Numbered from the stretch's first letter, positions 25,173 to 33,479 are shown. The stretch: 64,000 bases of DNA from CAYPNF01 sp964411985 (GCA_964411985.1 CAYPNF010000007.1:124001-188000), one strand, 5' to 3'. Numbers and translations: made by a program. Notes: generated from the sequence alone by a model not told the origin.

Positions 25173-26702
25173 GTGTTTCGACGCTTTCCTCTTTACCTCA
25201 AGATCCTGGCCTGGTTCTTCCTGAATGTTGGTTTGCTGGCCGCGGTGGGGTTGCTCCTGCTCCAAACCCAGTTCCGCTTTCGTCTCGACTGGCTTTTGAC
25301 CGGGAGCGCCGGCCAGCGGGTGGAGGCCATGGCGGATGCGGTCTTGGGAGAATTGAGGGAGCGCCCTCTCACGGAGTGGGACGCGGTGCTCAAGCGTTTT
25401 GGAGCTGCCTACCGGTTGGATATGGCAGTCTTCCGCCCCAACGGGGAGTTTCTGGCCGGCGCCGGCTTCTCGTTGCCTGCGGAGTTGCGGGTGCGGTTCG
25501 GCCGGCAAGCGGAGGGTGGAGTGACCCCTCCTGGAGCCGACTTGGCGCCCGGGATGGGTCCTCGGCGACCCTCCCGACTTGAGGGTGGCCCTCGTCACTC
25601 CGTAGATCAACCCCCATCACCTCCGGAACTTCCGCGCCCGCTCCACACGAAGTTCTTGGTGCATGGAGGTTCGCCTCCAAGCTATTTTCTCGCGGTTCGT
25701 TTTGTCCTGCCGGAGCCTCAGCTGGGACGTCCCGTGCCAGCCCTGCTGGTCGCGAGGTCTGATACGCTCAGCGTCAACGGCCTGCTCTTCGACATTCTGC
25801 CTTGGGTCTACGCGGGCCTGTCGGCGCTGGTGATTTCGGCCTTGTTTTGGATTCCGCTTGTTCGCGGCATTACCAAAAGTCTGGGCCAGATGAGCGCCGC
25901 GGCCCGGCAGATTGCCGATGGCCAGTTCGACGCTCGGGTGGAGGTGTTGCGGCGGGATGAGTTGGGTGAATTGGGGGCGGCCATCAACCGGATGGCAACT
26001 CGCCTGGAGCACTATCTTGCCGGACAGAAGCGGTTCCTGGGAGACATTGCCCATGAGCTGTGCTCACCTCTGGCCAAGCTCCAGGTGGCGCTGGGAATCC
26101 TTGAGCAGCGGTCCGGCCCCCAGCATCGTGAGTATTCCCAGATCGCTCTCGGAAAAGCCGAGGAAATCTCCACCTTGGTCAATGAGCTTCTTTCCTTCTC
26201 GAAAGCCTCGCTGGGAGCCAGCATCCGGCTGGTGCCGATCCGGGTTGGCGAGATTGTGGGCCGGGCGGTGGAGCGCGAGGTCCATGATACCAGCCAGATC
26301 CAGGTGAAGGTTCCGGAAGAACTCCACATCATGGGGGATCAGGATCTTCTTGTCCGCGCACTCGCGAATCTTCTGCGAAATGCCCTGCGCTACGCAGGGG
26401 ATGCGGGACCCATCCAGGTGAATGCCCAGATTCAGGAGCACGAGGTCTGGATCACGGTTGCCGATCAGGGTCCCGGGGTGCCCGAGAGCCAATTACCGAA
26501 CCTCTTCGATCCCTTTTTTCGCGCGGACCAGTCCAGAGACAGATCTACCGGCGGGGTGGGGTTGGGACTGACCATCGTCAAGACCTGCGTAGAGTCGTGT
26601 GGTGGCACGGTCCGCTGCAGGAATCTTCAGCCTCGAGGCTTTGAGGTCGCGCTCCGGTTTTCCCCGGCCGAATCAGTCCCGCCTGAGGTTAACAATTCTT
26701 AA
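25173..26702 (+). CDS. CpxA-like sensor histidine kinase
   Basis: 509 residues from GTG at 25173, preceded by GAGAGGTGA. It has TM1 at about residues 8-30 and a periplasmic sensor of about 180 residues containing a Pro/Arg-rich insert (about 110-155). TM2 at about residues 210-232 is followed by HAMP, then HisKA with His294 in DIAHELCSPLAKLQ (CpxA has DISHELRSPL). The ATPase domain has LANLLRNALRYA, VADQGPGVPE, FDPFFRAD and GGVGLGLTIVK. It should phosphorylate the upstream regulator. Its stop overlaps the second TTAACA box. Upstream tgt and downstream EF-hand gene run in the same direction. Confidence 0.92.
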   Translation: MFRRFPLYLKILAWFFLNVGLLAAVGLLLLQTQFRFRLDWLLTGSAGQRVEAMADAVLGELRERPLTEWDAVLKRFGAAYRLDMAVFRPNGEFLAGAGFSLPAELRVRFGRQAEGGVTPPGADLAPGMGPRRPSRLEGGPRHSVDQPPSPPELPRPLHTKFLVHGGSPPSYFLAVRFVLPEPQLGRPVPALLVARSDTLSVNGLLFDILPWVYAGLSALVISALFWIPLVRGITKSLGQMSAAARQIADGQFDARVEVLRRDELGELGAAINRMATRLEHYLAGQKRFLGDIAHELCSPLAKLQVALGILEQRSGPQHREYSQIALGKAEEISTLVNELLSFSKASLGASIRLVPIRVGEIVGRAVEREVHDTSQIQVKVPEELHIMGDQDLLVRALANLLRNALRYAGDAGPIQVNAQIQEHEVWITVADQGPGVPESQLPNLFDPFFRADQSRDRSTGGVGLGLTIVKTCVESCGGTVRCRNLQPRGFEVALRFSPAESVPPEVNNS

Positions 26703-26737
26703 CAGAAAGAGGGGGCTGGCCAAACGGTCCCTTAACA
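26689..26737 (+). promoter_or_regulatory. TTAACA direct repeats, candidate response-regulator operator
   Basis: TTAACA occurs at 26689-26694 and 26699-26704 (start-to-start 10 bases) and again at 26732-26737. Pairs of direct half-sites one helical turn apart are the usual target of OmpR/CpxR-type regulators (CpxR: GTAAA-N5-GTAAA). A TCTAAT at 26747-26752 could serve as a -10 box with no good -35, as expected for an activated promoter. The site lies between the two-component genes and the EF-hand gene. Confidence 0.5.
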
Positions 26738-26801
26738 CTCTCGGTGTCTAATCAGGTGAAGTCAAGAAATGACAATAACCACAAAAGAAAGGAAAGACAC
26801 C

Positions 26802-27269
26802 ATGAATACCAACAAAACTCTGCTTCTCACCGCGGTGGCCTTCGCCGTTGCCACCGTGACCTTGTGCGCACAAGGTGCTGACCGCGCTCCGCGACACCAG
26901 GAAGGGGACAAGATGGGGCCTCCAGGACACCGGGGTGCCATGCCGCTGATGGCGGTTTTGGATGCCAACCACGACGGCATCCTGGATGCCGCCGAAATCG
27001 CCGGATCAGGGGAGGCATTGAAGAAACTGGATAAGGATGGGGACGGACAGTTGACCGCCGCTGAACTGGGAGTCCCTCATGGCCGGGGTCCTGGTCATCA
27101 GGCCCGACAGAGTATGACCCCCTCTGCCGACGACCAGCAGCCTCTTCCGCCGCGGCCTCCCGGCCATGGACGGGGAGAGGGCAGGCGCTTGGCGCAACTC
27201 CCTCCCATCCCGCCGGCTCCTGACCATGCGCCGCTGCCTCCCGCCGGTCCTGAACATCAGGATCAATAG
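26802..27269 (+). CDS. Exported EF-hand, His/Pro-rich protein
   Basis: 155 residues from ATG 26802, with GAAAGGAAAG upstream as ribosome site; an in-frame ATG at 26769 is less likely. A signal peptide (MNTNKTLLLTAVAFAVAT) ends near a CAQGA cleavage site. Two EF-hand loops follow, DANHDGILDAAE and DKDGDGQLTAAE, with the Asp/Asn/Glu ligands intact. The rest is rich in His, Pro, Gly and Arg, which suggests metal binding. It lies directly after a Cpx-like two-component system, where CpxP/Spy-type periplasmic proteins are found in proteobacteria, but has no LTxxQ motif. A calcium- or metal-responsive periplasmic role is inferred. Confidence 0.75.
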   Translation: MNTNKTLLLTAVAFAVATVTLCAQGADRAPRHQEGDKMGPPGHRGAMPLMAVLDANHDGILDAAEIAGSGEALKKLDKDGDGQLTAAELGVPHGRGPGHQARQSMTPSADDQQPLPPRPPGHGRGEGRRLAQLPPIPPAPDHAPLPPAGPEHQDQ

Positions 27270-27322
27270 CCGGATTCACCCGGGGGGGAAACCACTCTTA
27301 CCCCGCCATCTGGCCCGCAAAA

Positions 27323-27362
27323 CCATCCTTCCTCGAGCATCGAGGAAGGATGGGCCTTTCTC
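27323..27362 (+). terminator. Terminator after the EF-hand gene
   Basis: A perfect 13-base stem, CCATCCTTCCTCG (27323-27335) with CGAGGAAGGATGG (27341-27353), and a 5-base loop, followed by GCCTTTCTC. The T tract is short. Confidence 0.7.
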
Positions 27363-27452
27363 GTGGAATTCAACTTTTTGAGCGGGGATTCGATTCCTTC
27401 GGAGTTTCAACTTGCGATTTCATTCTCGAATCGTTAGTATCGCAAGCACTTT

Positions 27453-28208
27453 ATGGCAGCTATCGGGCGATTCCAGAAAGGCGACGAGATTTTCTACGCC
27501 AAAGTGGTCGATGGCGAACTCTTCCGGCTCTTGGGTGATGTGTTTGGCTCTCCCTCTTTTGAGAAGAAGCCAGTGCTGCCCAAGGGGGTGAAGACGTTAG
27601 TGCCCGTCACCCCCACCAAGGTCATCGCCGTAGGTCTGAACTACGCCGACCACGCCCGGGAATCCGGGAAGCCTATCCCCAAAGAGCCTCTCTTCTGGCT
27701 GAAGGCGCCGACCTCATTGATCCCAGACGGTGCGAAAGTGGAAATTCCCTTTGCGACTCATCGTGTGGATTATGAGTGCGAGTTGGCCATCGTCATTGGT
27801 CGCCGGGTCCGCAACGTTACCCCTGCAGCCGCCGCTCGCTACATCTTCGGTTATACCGCCGCCCAGGATATCAGCGACCGCACGATTCAGGCTGCGGAGA
27901 GCCAATGGGCGCGTTGTAAGTCCTTCGATACCTTCACTCCGTTGGGGCCTTACGTGGAGACCAAGATCGATCCGCATGACCTCACCATCCAGCTTTTCCA
28001 GAACGGCCAGCTGCGACAGAACTCCAATACCAGCCAGTTGCTGTTCAACTGTTTCCATTTAGTGAGCTTCATTTCTACCAACATGACTCTTTTGCCGGGG
28101 GACGTGATTCTCACCGGCACGCCGAGCGGCGTGGGGCCGATAGAGTCCGGCGATCGGCTTGAGGCCAGGATCCAGGGATTGGCCCCTCTGGTGAACATGG
28201 TGAAATAG
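27453..28208 (+). CDS. Fumarylacetoacetate hydrolase-family protein
   Basis: 251 residues. The C-terminal FAH fold is complete: IAVGLNYADHARE, EPLFWLKAPTSLIP, the metal ligands in VDYECELAIVIGRR (Glu-x-Glu) and AAQDISDR (Asp), and the late motif LLPGDVILTGTPSGVGPI. A short N-terminal domain precedes it. Relatives include acylpyruvases, oxaloacetate decarboxylases and 2-hydroxyhepta-2,4-diene-dioate isomerases; context does not select one. It stands alone between two terminators, and no Shine-Dalgarno precedes the ATG. Confidence 0.85.
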   Translation: MAAIGRFQKGDEIFYAKVVDGELFRLLGDVFGSPSFEKKPVLPKGVKTLVPVTPTKVIAVGLNYADHARESGKPIPKEPLFWLKAPTSLIPDGAKVEIPFATHRVDYECELAIVIGRRVRNVTPAAAARYIFGYTAAQDISDRTIQAAESQWARCKSFDTFTPLGPYVETKIDPHDLTIQLFQNGQLRQNSNTSQLLFNCFHLVSFISTNMTLLPGDVILTGTPSGVGPIESGDRLEARIQGLAPLVNMVK

Positions 28209-28233
28209 GTTCGAGCCTTCTCCTTCTTTCTTC

Positions 28234-28268
28234 ACGGCGTTGCTGGACAGCAGCGCCGTTTCTCTTTT
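28234..28268 (+). terminator. Terminator after the FAH-family gene
   Basis: An 11-base stem with one G-U pair: ACGGCGTTGCT (28234-28244) with AGCAGCGCCGT (28249-28259), loop GGAC, then TTCTCTTTT. Confidence 0.75.
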
Positions 28269-28277
28269 AACCTCCTC

Positions 28278-28298
28278 GCCTGCCTTTGCAAGGCAGGC
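28278..28298 (+). repeat. Perfect palindromic hairpin just upstream of proS
   Basis: GCCTGCCTT (28278-28286), loop TGC, AAGGCAGGC (28290-28298), ending 8 bases before the proS ATG. There is no T tract, so it is not a terminator. It occupies the position of the ribosome binding site and could be a translation control element or a dispersed palindrome. Confidence 0.6.
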
Positions 28299-28306
28299 TA
28301 ACGAAC

Positions 28307-30028
28307 ATGCGCTGGTCACAAACTTTTATACCGACACTGAAGGAGTCCCCTTCAGATGCTGAAATCCTCTCCCACAAACTCCTACTTCGCGCGGGGCTTG
28401 CGCGGAAACTGACTGGTGGTTTGTACACTTTCCTGCCTATGGGCGTGCGGGTGCTTCGGAAGGTGGAGCAAATCATCAGGGAAGAGATGAATCGTGCTGG
28501 GGCCCTGGAAGTCTTCATGCCGGCGCTGCAGCCACCCGAAATCTGGCAACAGAGCGGCCGCTACGTGACCGCCAAGGATGTCCTCTACAAGGTGCGGGAT
28601 CGTGCTAACAAAGAATGGCTGCTCGGCCCGACCCATGAGGAGGTCATCACGACGCTGGTCTCCGGTGAGATCAACTCTTACCGCCAGTTGCCCAAGAATT
28701 TCTATCAAATCCAGGTGAAATTCCGGGACGAAATTCGCCCACGGTTTGGGCTTATGCGCGCCAAGGAATTCACCATGAAGGACGCGTACAGCTTCGACGT
28801 TGATGACTCCCACGCGCAAGTCAGTTATCAGAAGATGTACGATGCCTATACCCGTATCTTCCGTCGGTGTGGGCTGAAAGCCTTTCCGGTGGAAGCGGAT
28901 ACCGGAGTGATTGGTGGCAAATTCTCCCACGAATTCATGGTGCCGGCCGAGACAGGCGAGAATGAGGTGGTCTATTGTGAATCTGGCAAATACTCGGCGA
29001 ATATCGAGAAGGCCACCAGTCGTGGCCCGCTGATGCCGACGCCCACGACCAGCACCGGCGAACAGGCCGAAAAGTTCGCCACTCCTGGGGTCGTCACCAT
29101 AGAGGCTCTCTCCAAAGCTCCCTACGGCGTGGCAGCGCACTGCCAGATCAAGTCGCTCGTCTACCTGGTGGAAGGGAAACTTGCCCTGATTCTGGTACGG
29201 GGTGACGACCAACTCAATGAATCCAAACTGGCAGGAACATTGGGTACCAACCAGTTCCGGGCCGCGACGGCAGAAGAGATTTTTACGGCTCTCGGTGCGC
29301 ATCCCGGCAGCTTGGGGGCGGTTGGGGTTACCTCACTCCCTATCTACGCGGACGAGTTGCTGCGGGGCGCGGCAGGAATGACAACCGGTGCCAACGAGGA
29401 TGGGTTTCACCTGCGCCATGTAGACATCCAGCGGGACATTCGCGTGACGCATTGGGTTGATCTAAGAACTGTTTCTGCTGGAGAGCTTTGCGTAGAAACA
29501 GGCTTGCCACTCCACGTCCAACGGGCCATCGAGGTAGGGCATGTGTTCAAGCTGGGCACCAAGTACAGCGAGAAGCTCAACGCCTTTTTCCTGGACGAAC
29601 AGGGCAAACAGTCCCCGTGCGTGATGGGTTGTTACGGTATTGGGGTGACTCGCACCCTTCAGGCGGTGATCGAGCAGTGTAACGACAAGGATGGAATCAT
29701 TTGGCCAGTAGGGATTGCTCCCTACTCCGTGTGCATTACGACCCTGAGTGTTGACCCGGCGAGCTCCGTCATGCAGACGGCTACTCGGATCTATGATGAG
29801 TTGGTTCAGGCTGGTATCGAGGTCATTATGGACGATCGTGACGAACGGCCAGGCGTCAAGTTCAAGGACGCGGACCTGGTTGGTTTTCCGTTGCGTATCG
29901 GGGTGGGTGAGAAGTCCCTGGCCAAAGGCGAGGTCGAATTGAAGGTCCGCGGAGGAGCCATGACCCCGGTTTTAGTTGGGGAGGCGGTTGCCCGTGTTCT
30001 GGAATGGATCAAGTCCCAGCAGGGCTAG
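28307..30028 (+). CDS. proS: Prolyl-tRNA synthetase
   Basis: Class II synthetase of the bacterial (ProS type 1) form, 573 residues. Catalytic motifs: VFMPALQPPEIWQQSGR, LLGPTHEEVIT, FRDEIRPRFGLMRAKEF (motif 2), and GCYGIGVTRTLQAVIEQ (motif 3). The editing domain that hydrolyses Ala-tRNA(Pro) is inserted between motifs 2 and 3 (about residues 220-390). The anticodon-binding domain is at the end (IYDELVQAGIEVIMDDRDERPG). The start ATG at 28307 gives the usual MRWSQTFIPTLKE N-terminus; an in-frame TTG at 28286 lies inside the palindrome. Confidence 0.96.
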   Translation: MRWSQTFIPTLKESPSDAEILSHKLLLRAGLARKLTGGLYTFLPMGVRVLRKVEQIIREEMNRAGALEVFMPALQPPEIWQQSGRYVTAKDVLYKVRDRANKEWLLGPTHEEVITTLVSGEINSYRQLPKNFYQIQVKFRDEIRPRFGLMRAKEFTMKDAYSFDVDDSHAQVSYQKMYDAYTRIFRRCGLKAFPVEADTGVIGGKFSHEFMVPAETGENEVVYCESGKYSANIEKATSRGPLMPTPTTSTGEQAEKFATPGVVTIEALSKAPYGVAAHCQIKSLVYLVEGKLALILVRGDDQLNESKLAGTLGTNQFRAATAEEIFTALGAHPGSLGAVGVTSLPIYADELLRGAAGMTTGANEDGFHLRHVDIQRDIRVTHWVDLRTVSAGELCVETGLPLHVQRAIEVGHVFKLGTKYSEKLNAFFLDEQGKQSPCVMGCYGIGVTRTLQAVIEQCNDKDGIIWPVGIAPYSVCITTLSVDPASSVMQTATRIYDELVQAGIEVIMDDRDERPGVKFKDADLVGFPLRIGVGEKSLAKGEVELKVRGGAMTPVLVGEAVARVLEWIKSQQG

Positions 30029-30201
30029 TCGTCTCCAAGTGAGCCAATCTGGACCCAGTCAAGCAAGCCCTGGAATACCATGACTGCTCGTCATCCGTGG
30101 GGTGAGAGCAGATTCTTCCTGCTTTTGGCGCCATCATCATGAAACGGCTCATCTGTGCAGCGCGACGCACACTTGTTTGAACATTTGGGGGATGGTAGGA
30201 T

Positions 30202-30231
30202 TTGACATCGCAGGTCGTGCATTGGTATCTT
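30202..30231 (+). promoter_or_regulatory. Promoter of the pseudopilin gene
   Basis: TTGACA (30202-30207), 18-base spacer, TATCTT (30226-30231). The leader would be about 28 bases. Confidence 0.6.
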
Positions 30232-30265
30232 AACGTGGTTTCGCAAACGTACCCAAAACTCGGAT

Positions 30266-31150
30266 ATGATCGCTAATCAAACACAATCCCGGACGAGTCG
30301 CTGGAGCCCCATCGCTGGCTTCACGCTCATCGAGCTGCTCGTCGTTATCGCCATCATCGCCATTCTGGCTGGAATGCTCCTGCCTGCTCTGTCGAAAGCC
30401 AAGACCAAGGCCCAAGGCATTCTGTGCATGAACAACGGCAACCAGATGATTAAGGCTGCCATGATGTATTCCCACGACTTCGGCGATTTCTTTCCGCCGA
30501 ATCCTGACGATGGGAACACTGCCGACTACAAGAACTGGTGCGGTGGAAACATGGGTAATGCGACGGACGCGACAAACTACGCTTTGTTGATGAATCCCGC
30601 CAAGAACGTGCTCGCGCCCTATACCGGGAACAGCTACCAGATCTATCGTTGCCCAGCCGACAAAGCGACGGTCCGCGTCGGTGGCAAACAGGTGCCCCGG
30701 GTGCGCAGTTTCTCCATGAGCCAGTCCGTGGGTACGAATCCTTACAAAAACAATGGCAAATCCCCGGTTGACGGGCCTTGGCTGGACGGCAGCCACGGGC
30801 ATACCGCCAACAGCAAGTGGTTCTGCTATGGCAAGGCCAGCGACATTACCCGCCCGAGTCCTTCCCAGCTGTTCCTGTTCCTGGATGAGGATTCCGATAG
30901 TATCAACGACGCAGGTTTCGCAGTGACCGGTCCCAAGACTCCTCCCTTCTACAAGATGATCGACTGGCCGGCTACTTACCACAATATGGCTTGCGGTTTT
31001 GCATTCGCTGACGGTCACTCGGAAGTCCACAAATGGGTGGATGGCCGAACCAAGGTGGTCAACCACAACGTTGCTCAAGCCACCCACGCGAACAGTAAGG
31101 ATCTGGTTTGGATGAGCGAGCGCGCCTCAGCTCTGATCAACGGCAACTAG
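30266..31150 (+). CDS. H-X9-DG type pseudopilin
   Basis: 294 residues. The class III signal FTLIELLVVIAIIAILAGML is at about residues 19-38, with a prepilin peptidase site before Phe and Glu at +5. The globular part ends with the H-X9-DG element (HNMACGFAFADG) typical of the very abundant planctomycetal/verrucomicrobial prepilin-like proteins. These are exported and probably assembled by type II secretion or type IV pilus machinery, which is not encoded here. It is a single-gene unit with its own promoter and a strong terminator. Its specific role is unknown. Confidence 0.9.
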   Translation: MIANQTQSRTSRWSPIAGFTLIELLVVIAIIAILAGMLLPALSKAKTKAQGILCMNNGNQMIKAAMMYSHDFGDFFPPNPDDGNTADYKNWCGGNMGNATDATNYALLMNPAKNVLAPYTGNSYQIYRCPADKATVRVGGKQVPRVRSFSMSQSVGTNPYKNNGKSPVDGPWLDGSHGHTANSKWFCYGKASDITRPSPSQLFLFLDEDSDSINDAGFAVTGPKTPPFYKMIDWPATYHNMACGFAFADGHSEVHKWVDGRTKVVNHNVAQATHANSKDLVWMSERASALINGN

Positions 31151-31178
31151 GCGGATCCACCGCGATCGAGTCCCTTTC

Positions 31179-31207
31179 AAAGGCCACCCGAAATGGGTGG
31201 CCTTTTT
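31179..31207 (+). terminator. Terminator after the pseudopilin gene
   Basis: AAAGGCCACCC (31179-31189) pairs with GGGTGGCCTTT (31195-31205), loop GAAAT, ending in TTTTT (31203-31207). Confidence 0.85.
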
Positions 31208-31301
31208 GCTTATTCCGGATAGGGCCATCCCCCGTACCTGCCACTTTCATCCAAGGCTGGGCGCTTTGGGTGTCCCCGCCGTGCTGCCCCTCAGGCACTG
31301 G

Positions 31302-32120
31302 TCACTCTTCTGCGAACAAGTAGGCTCCGTATCCTACGACTCGGTCTCGCCGACCAGCAGTATCTCCCGAATTACGGAGATCGACTCCTCTGCAGCACAG
31401 CTTCTTCGCTTTTGCCGCACGTAGCATTCCGCGGATGGCGAGCCACCCACAAGCGTGCTGCCCCCGGATCTCCTGGCCCCGTAGGGATTCGATGGCTCTG
31501 GAAGTCGCCAAATCCAGCTTCTGGGCTGCTTCGAACGCATTATGGTGACTCAGATCAGAGCTGATGACGATACAGGTTTCCTCGCCACCCCAGAGAAAGT
31601 TCAATACTCCAGCCACCTCTTCATCGCTGGTGTCGCCCACCAGCAAGGGGATGATGGTGAAATCATCCAGAACGGATTGAAGAAAAGGGAGTTGCACCTC
31701 AAGGCTGTGCTCGAACTGATGTGGGCTTTCCAGGTATTGTACCTGAGGCTGTGACTCGAGGTCACGCATCGCCTCTTTGTCTACCTGCACGAGGCCCAAC
31801 GGCGAGGAAAAGGCGTCCGCGTTGCTCGCCGCGATGCCCCAGAAGGCCTCATAGTGGGAAGGACCGACCACGACCACTCGACGGATGACGTGTCGGCCCA
31901 TGGCGAGGTGGGCGTAGGCGCTTGCGGCTACAGCGCCTGAATAGACGTAACCTGCGTGGGGGGCGATGATCGCCTTTGGCCATTTTGTCGAGTGCATCTC
32001 GGCCGAGGCAAGATAAGCGGCCAGCTCGGCGCGGAGATCATCGGGATCACTGGAGTAAAAGCGGCCTGCGCATACGGCAGGGCGAACCACTTGGGAAGTT
32101 GGGGCATGAAGGGTGTTCAT
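31302..32120 (-). CDS. amrB: MEMO1-family protein (AmmeMemoRadiSam protein B)
   Basis: 272 residues from ATG 32120. MEMO motifs: RPAVCAGRFYSSDP, IIAPHAGYVYSGAVAASAY, VVVVGPSHYEAFWGIA, HQFEHSLEVQLPFLQ, PLLVGDTSD, VISSDLSHHNAFEAA and a final VVGYGAYLF. The His and Asp residues equivalent to the dioxygenase-like metal site are visible. In bacteria and archaea MEMO is usually beside a radical SAM enzyme and an AMMECR1 protein; here the radical SAM gene lies 5 bases upstream, while AMMECR1 is not in the window. The function of the system is unsettled. Confidence 0.88.
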   Translation of the reverse strand: MNTLHAPTSQVVRPAVCAGRFYSSDPDDLRAELAAYLASAEMHSTKWPKAIIAPHAGYVYSGAVAASAYAHLAMGRHVIRRVVVVGPSHYEAFWGIAASNADAFSSPLGLVQVDKEAMRDLESQPQVQYLESPHQFEHSLEVQLPFLQSVLDDFTIIPLLVGDTSDEEVAGVLNFLWGGEETCIVISSDLSHHNAFEAAQKLDLATSRAIESLRGQEIRGQHACGWLAIRGMLRAAKAKKLCCRGVDLRNSGDTAGRRDRVVGYGAYLFAEE

Positions 32121-32125
32121 AGGGA

Positions 32126-33295
32126 TCAGGGTTGAAGGCTCACGTGACGTGGAAAACGGCGCTGGGAGTCTCCGAGTCCAAGGGAAATGGGCTGCCCATC
32201 GAATCGGGTGGGCCATAGACCGGGCAGTTGCGTCTGGCAAACGCTGCACTTGCCTCCTGGCTGTAAACGATACTGACGCACCAAGTACCCATACCGCTGG
32301 ATCAAGGTCTCACGGCAGTTCGGACACCGCGTGTCCTCCCAAGGCCCCGTCTGCCCTGGGAGATTGCCTGCGTAAACGAAGTGCAAGCCTTCGGAGGCGG
32401 CAATCTGGCAGGCCCGAACGAGGTCAGTTGCACGCGTGGCGTGCACGTGGGTCATTCGATAGTCAGGATGGAAAGCCGTCAGGTGCCAGGGAATCGTGGG
32501 GGAAATCCCGGCGAGAAAGCGAGCCATCGCGCGGATTTCGTCCGCGCTGTCATTGAACCCGGGAATCAGGAGGGTGACCACCTCAAGCCAGATTCCTTTC
32601 TCATGAAACATGCGCAGAGTCTGCTTGACCCGGTCCAACGGCGCTCCCAAGGTGCGATAATGGCGGTCCTGAAAGGACTTCAGGTCGATCTTCACCGCGT
32701 CCAACCAGGGGGACAGGTAATCGATGACCTCCGGAGAGCCGTTGCCATTGGACACGATGGCGCACAAGAGCCCGTTCTCCCGCGCAACACGAAAGACATC
32801 GGCCGCCCATTCCGCCGTGATCAGAGGCTCGTTGTAACTGGAGACCACCATGCGGGCTTGGTTGCGTTTGGCGGCGACGACCAGCTGTTCAGCGGTCGCC
32901 GGCTTAATGGGAGCTGAGGCTTCGATATCTCGGAGTACCTGGCTGCTGAACCAGTTTTGGCAGTAACCGCAGTGAAGGTTGCAGCCTGCCATCCCGAAGG
33001 TGAGCGTATCGCTGCCCGGGTAGACGTGGAAAAACGGCTTCTTCTCTACTGGATCGCACGCAACTCCCGCCACATAGCCAGACGGAACCCGCAACTTCCC
33101 AGCGCGGTTGTGTCTCACTTTACAGATCCCGCGGCGGCCAACACCAAGAAGACAAGAATGCCCGCAGGCAAGGCAGCGTAGCTTGTCACCTTCCGCGCGG
33201 AAGAGGCCTCCCTCAACGGTATGGTGATCGAGTATCCCCTCATAGCAAGCAAGAGAACTACGGTCGATTTCTGTGCTGGTAGAAACCTGAGCCAA
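32126..33295 (-). CDS. amrS: AmmeMemoRadiSam radical SAM enzyme
   Basis: 389 residues. An N-terminal Cys-rich segment (CLACGHSCLLGVGRRGIC) precedes the radical SAM cluster motif CNLHCGYC, then SSYNEPLITAEW, SNGNGSP and the HLTAFHPDYRM region. A C-terminal zinc ribbon-like part follows (CPNCRETL...CSVCQTQL). It resembles glycyl-radical activases but has the layout of the MEMO-associated enzyme. The start is TTG at 33295: AAAGG lies about 10 bases upstream and no later Met precedes the conserved N-terminal Cys region. MEMO follows after 5 bases, so the two are translationally close. Confidence 0.87.
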   Translation of the reverse strand: MAQVSTSTEIDRSSLACYEGILDHHTVEGGLFRAEGDKLRCLACGHSCLLGVGRRGICKVRHNRAGKLRVPSGYVAGVACDPVEKKPFFHVYPGSDTLTFGMAGCNLHCGYCQNWFSSQVLRDIEASAPIKPATAEQLVVAAKRNQARMVVSSYNEPLITAEWAADVFRVARENGLLCAIVSNGNGSPEVIDYLSPWLDAVKIDLKSFQDRHYRTLGAPLDRVKQTLRMFHEKGIWLEVVTLLIPGFNDSADEIRAMARFLAGISPTIPWHLTAFHPDYRMTHVHATRATDLVRACQIAASEGLHFVYAGNLPGQTGPWEDTRCPNCRETLIQRYGYLVRQYRLQPGGKCSVCQTQLPGLWPTRFDGQPISLGLGDSQRRFPRHVSLQP

Positions 33296-33316
33296 ATCAG
33301 TGGAACCTTTTTTTGG

Positions 33317-33357
33317 CTGCCCGACCTCAAATACCCGCAGGTGGTCCCGTCGGGCAG
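33317..33357. repeat. Inverted repeat in the amrS/thuA-like divergent region
   Basis: CTGCCCGAC (33317-33325) and its exact reverse complement GTCGGGCAG (33349-33357), 23 bases apart, just upstream of the amrS start. It could be an operator or a leader hairpin. There is no T tract in the right orientation for a terminator. Confidence 0.5.
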
Positions 33358-33479
33358 TCTCAAGTTGTTATAGGTTGTTCGCGGGTCTAGCTTAACCTCG
33401 TCCCGAATCGACCCTTTGTCAAAGGCGGTTTTGCTTGAGTTTTGGTTTCCAACCTGCGCAGGTTTGGTACAGTTGAACC

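Noticed and set aside
26802..27269. Dockerin-like protein, from the paired EF-hand loops
   Set aside because: Only the loops match; the spacing and flanking helices of dockerins are absent and no cohesin or cellulosome gene is near.
32126..33295. Pyruvate formate-lyase activating enzyme
   Set aside because: The adjacent MEMO gene and the extra N- and C-terminal Cys-rich parts identify the MEMO-associated radical SAM enzyme; no glycyl-radical enzyme is nearby.
33301..33357. Rho-independent terminator for amrS or the thuA-like gene
   Set aside because: The T run precedes the stem on the plus strand and becomes an A run on the minus strand, so it fits neither gene end; both genes start here.
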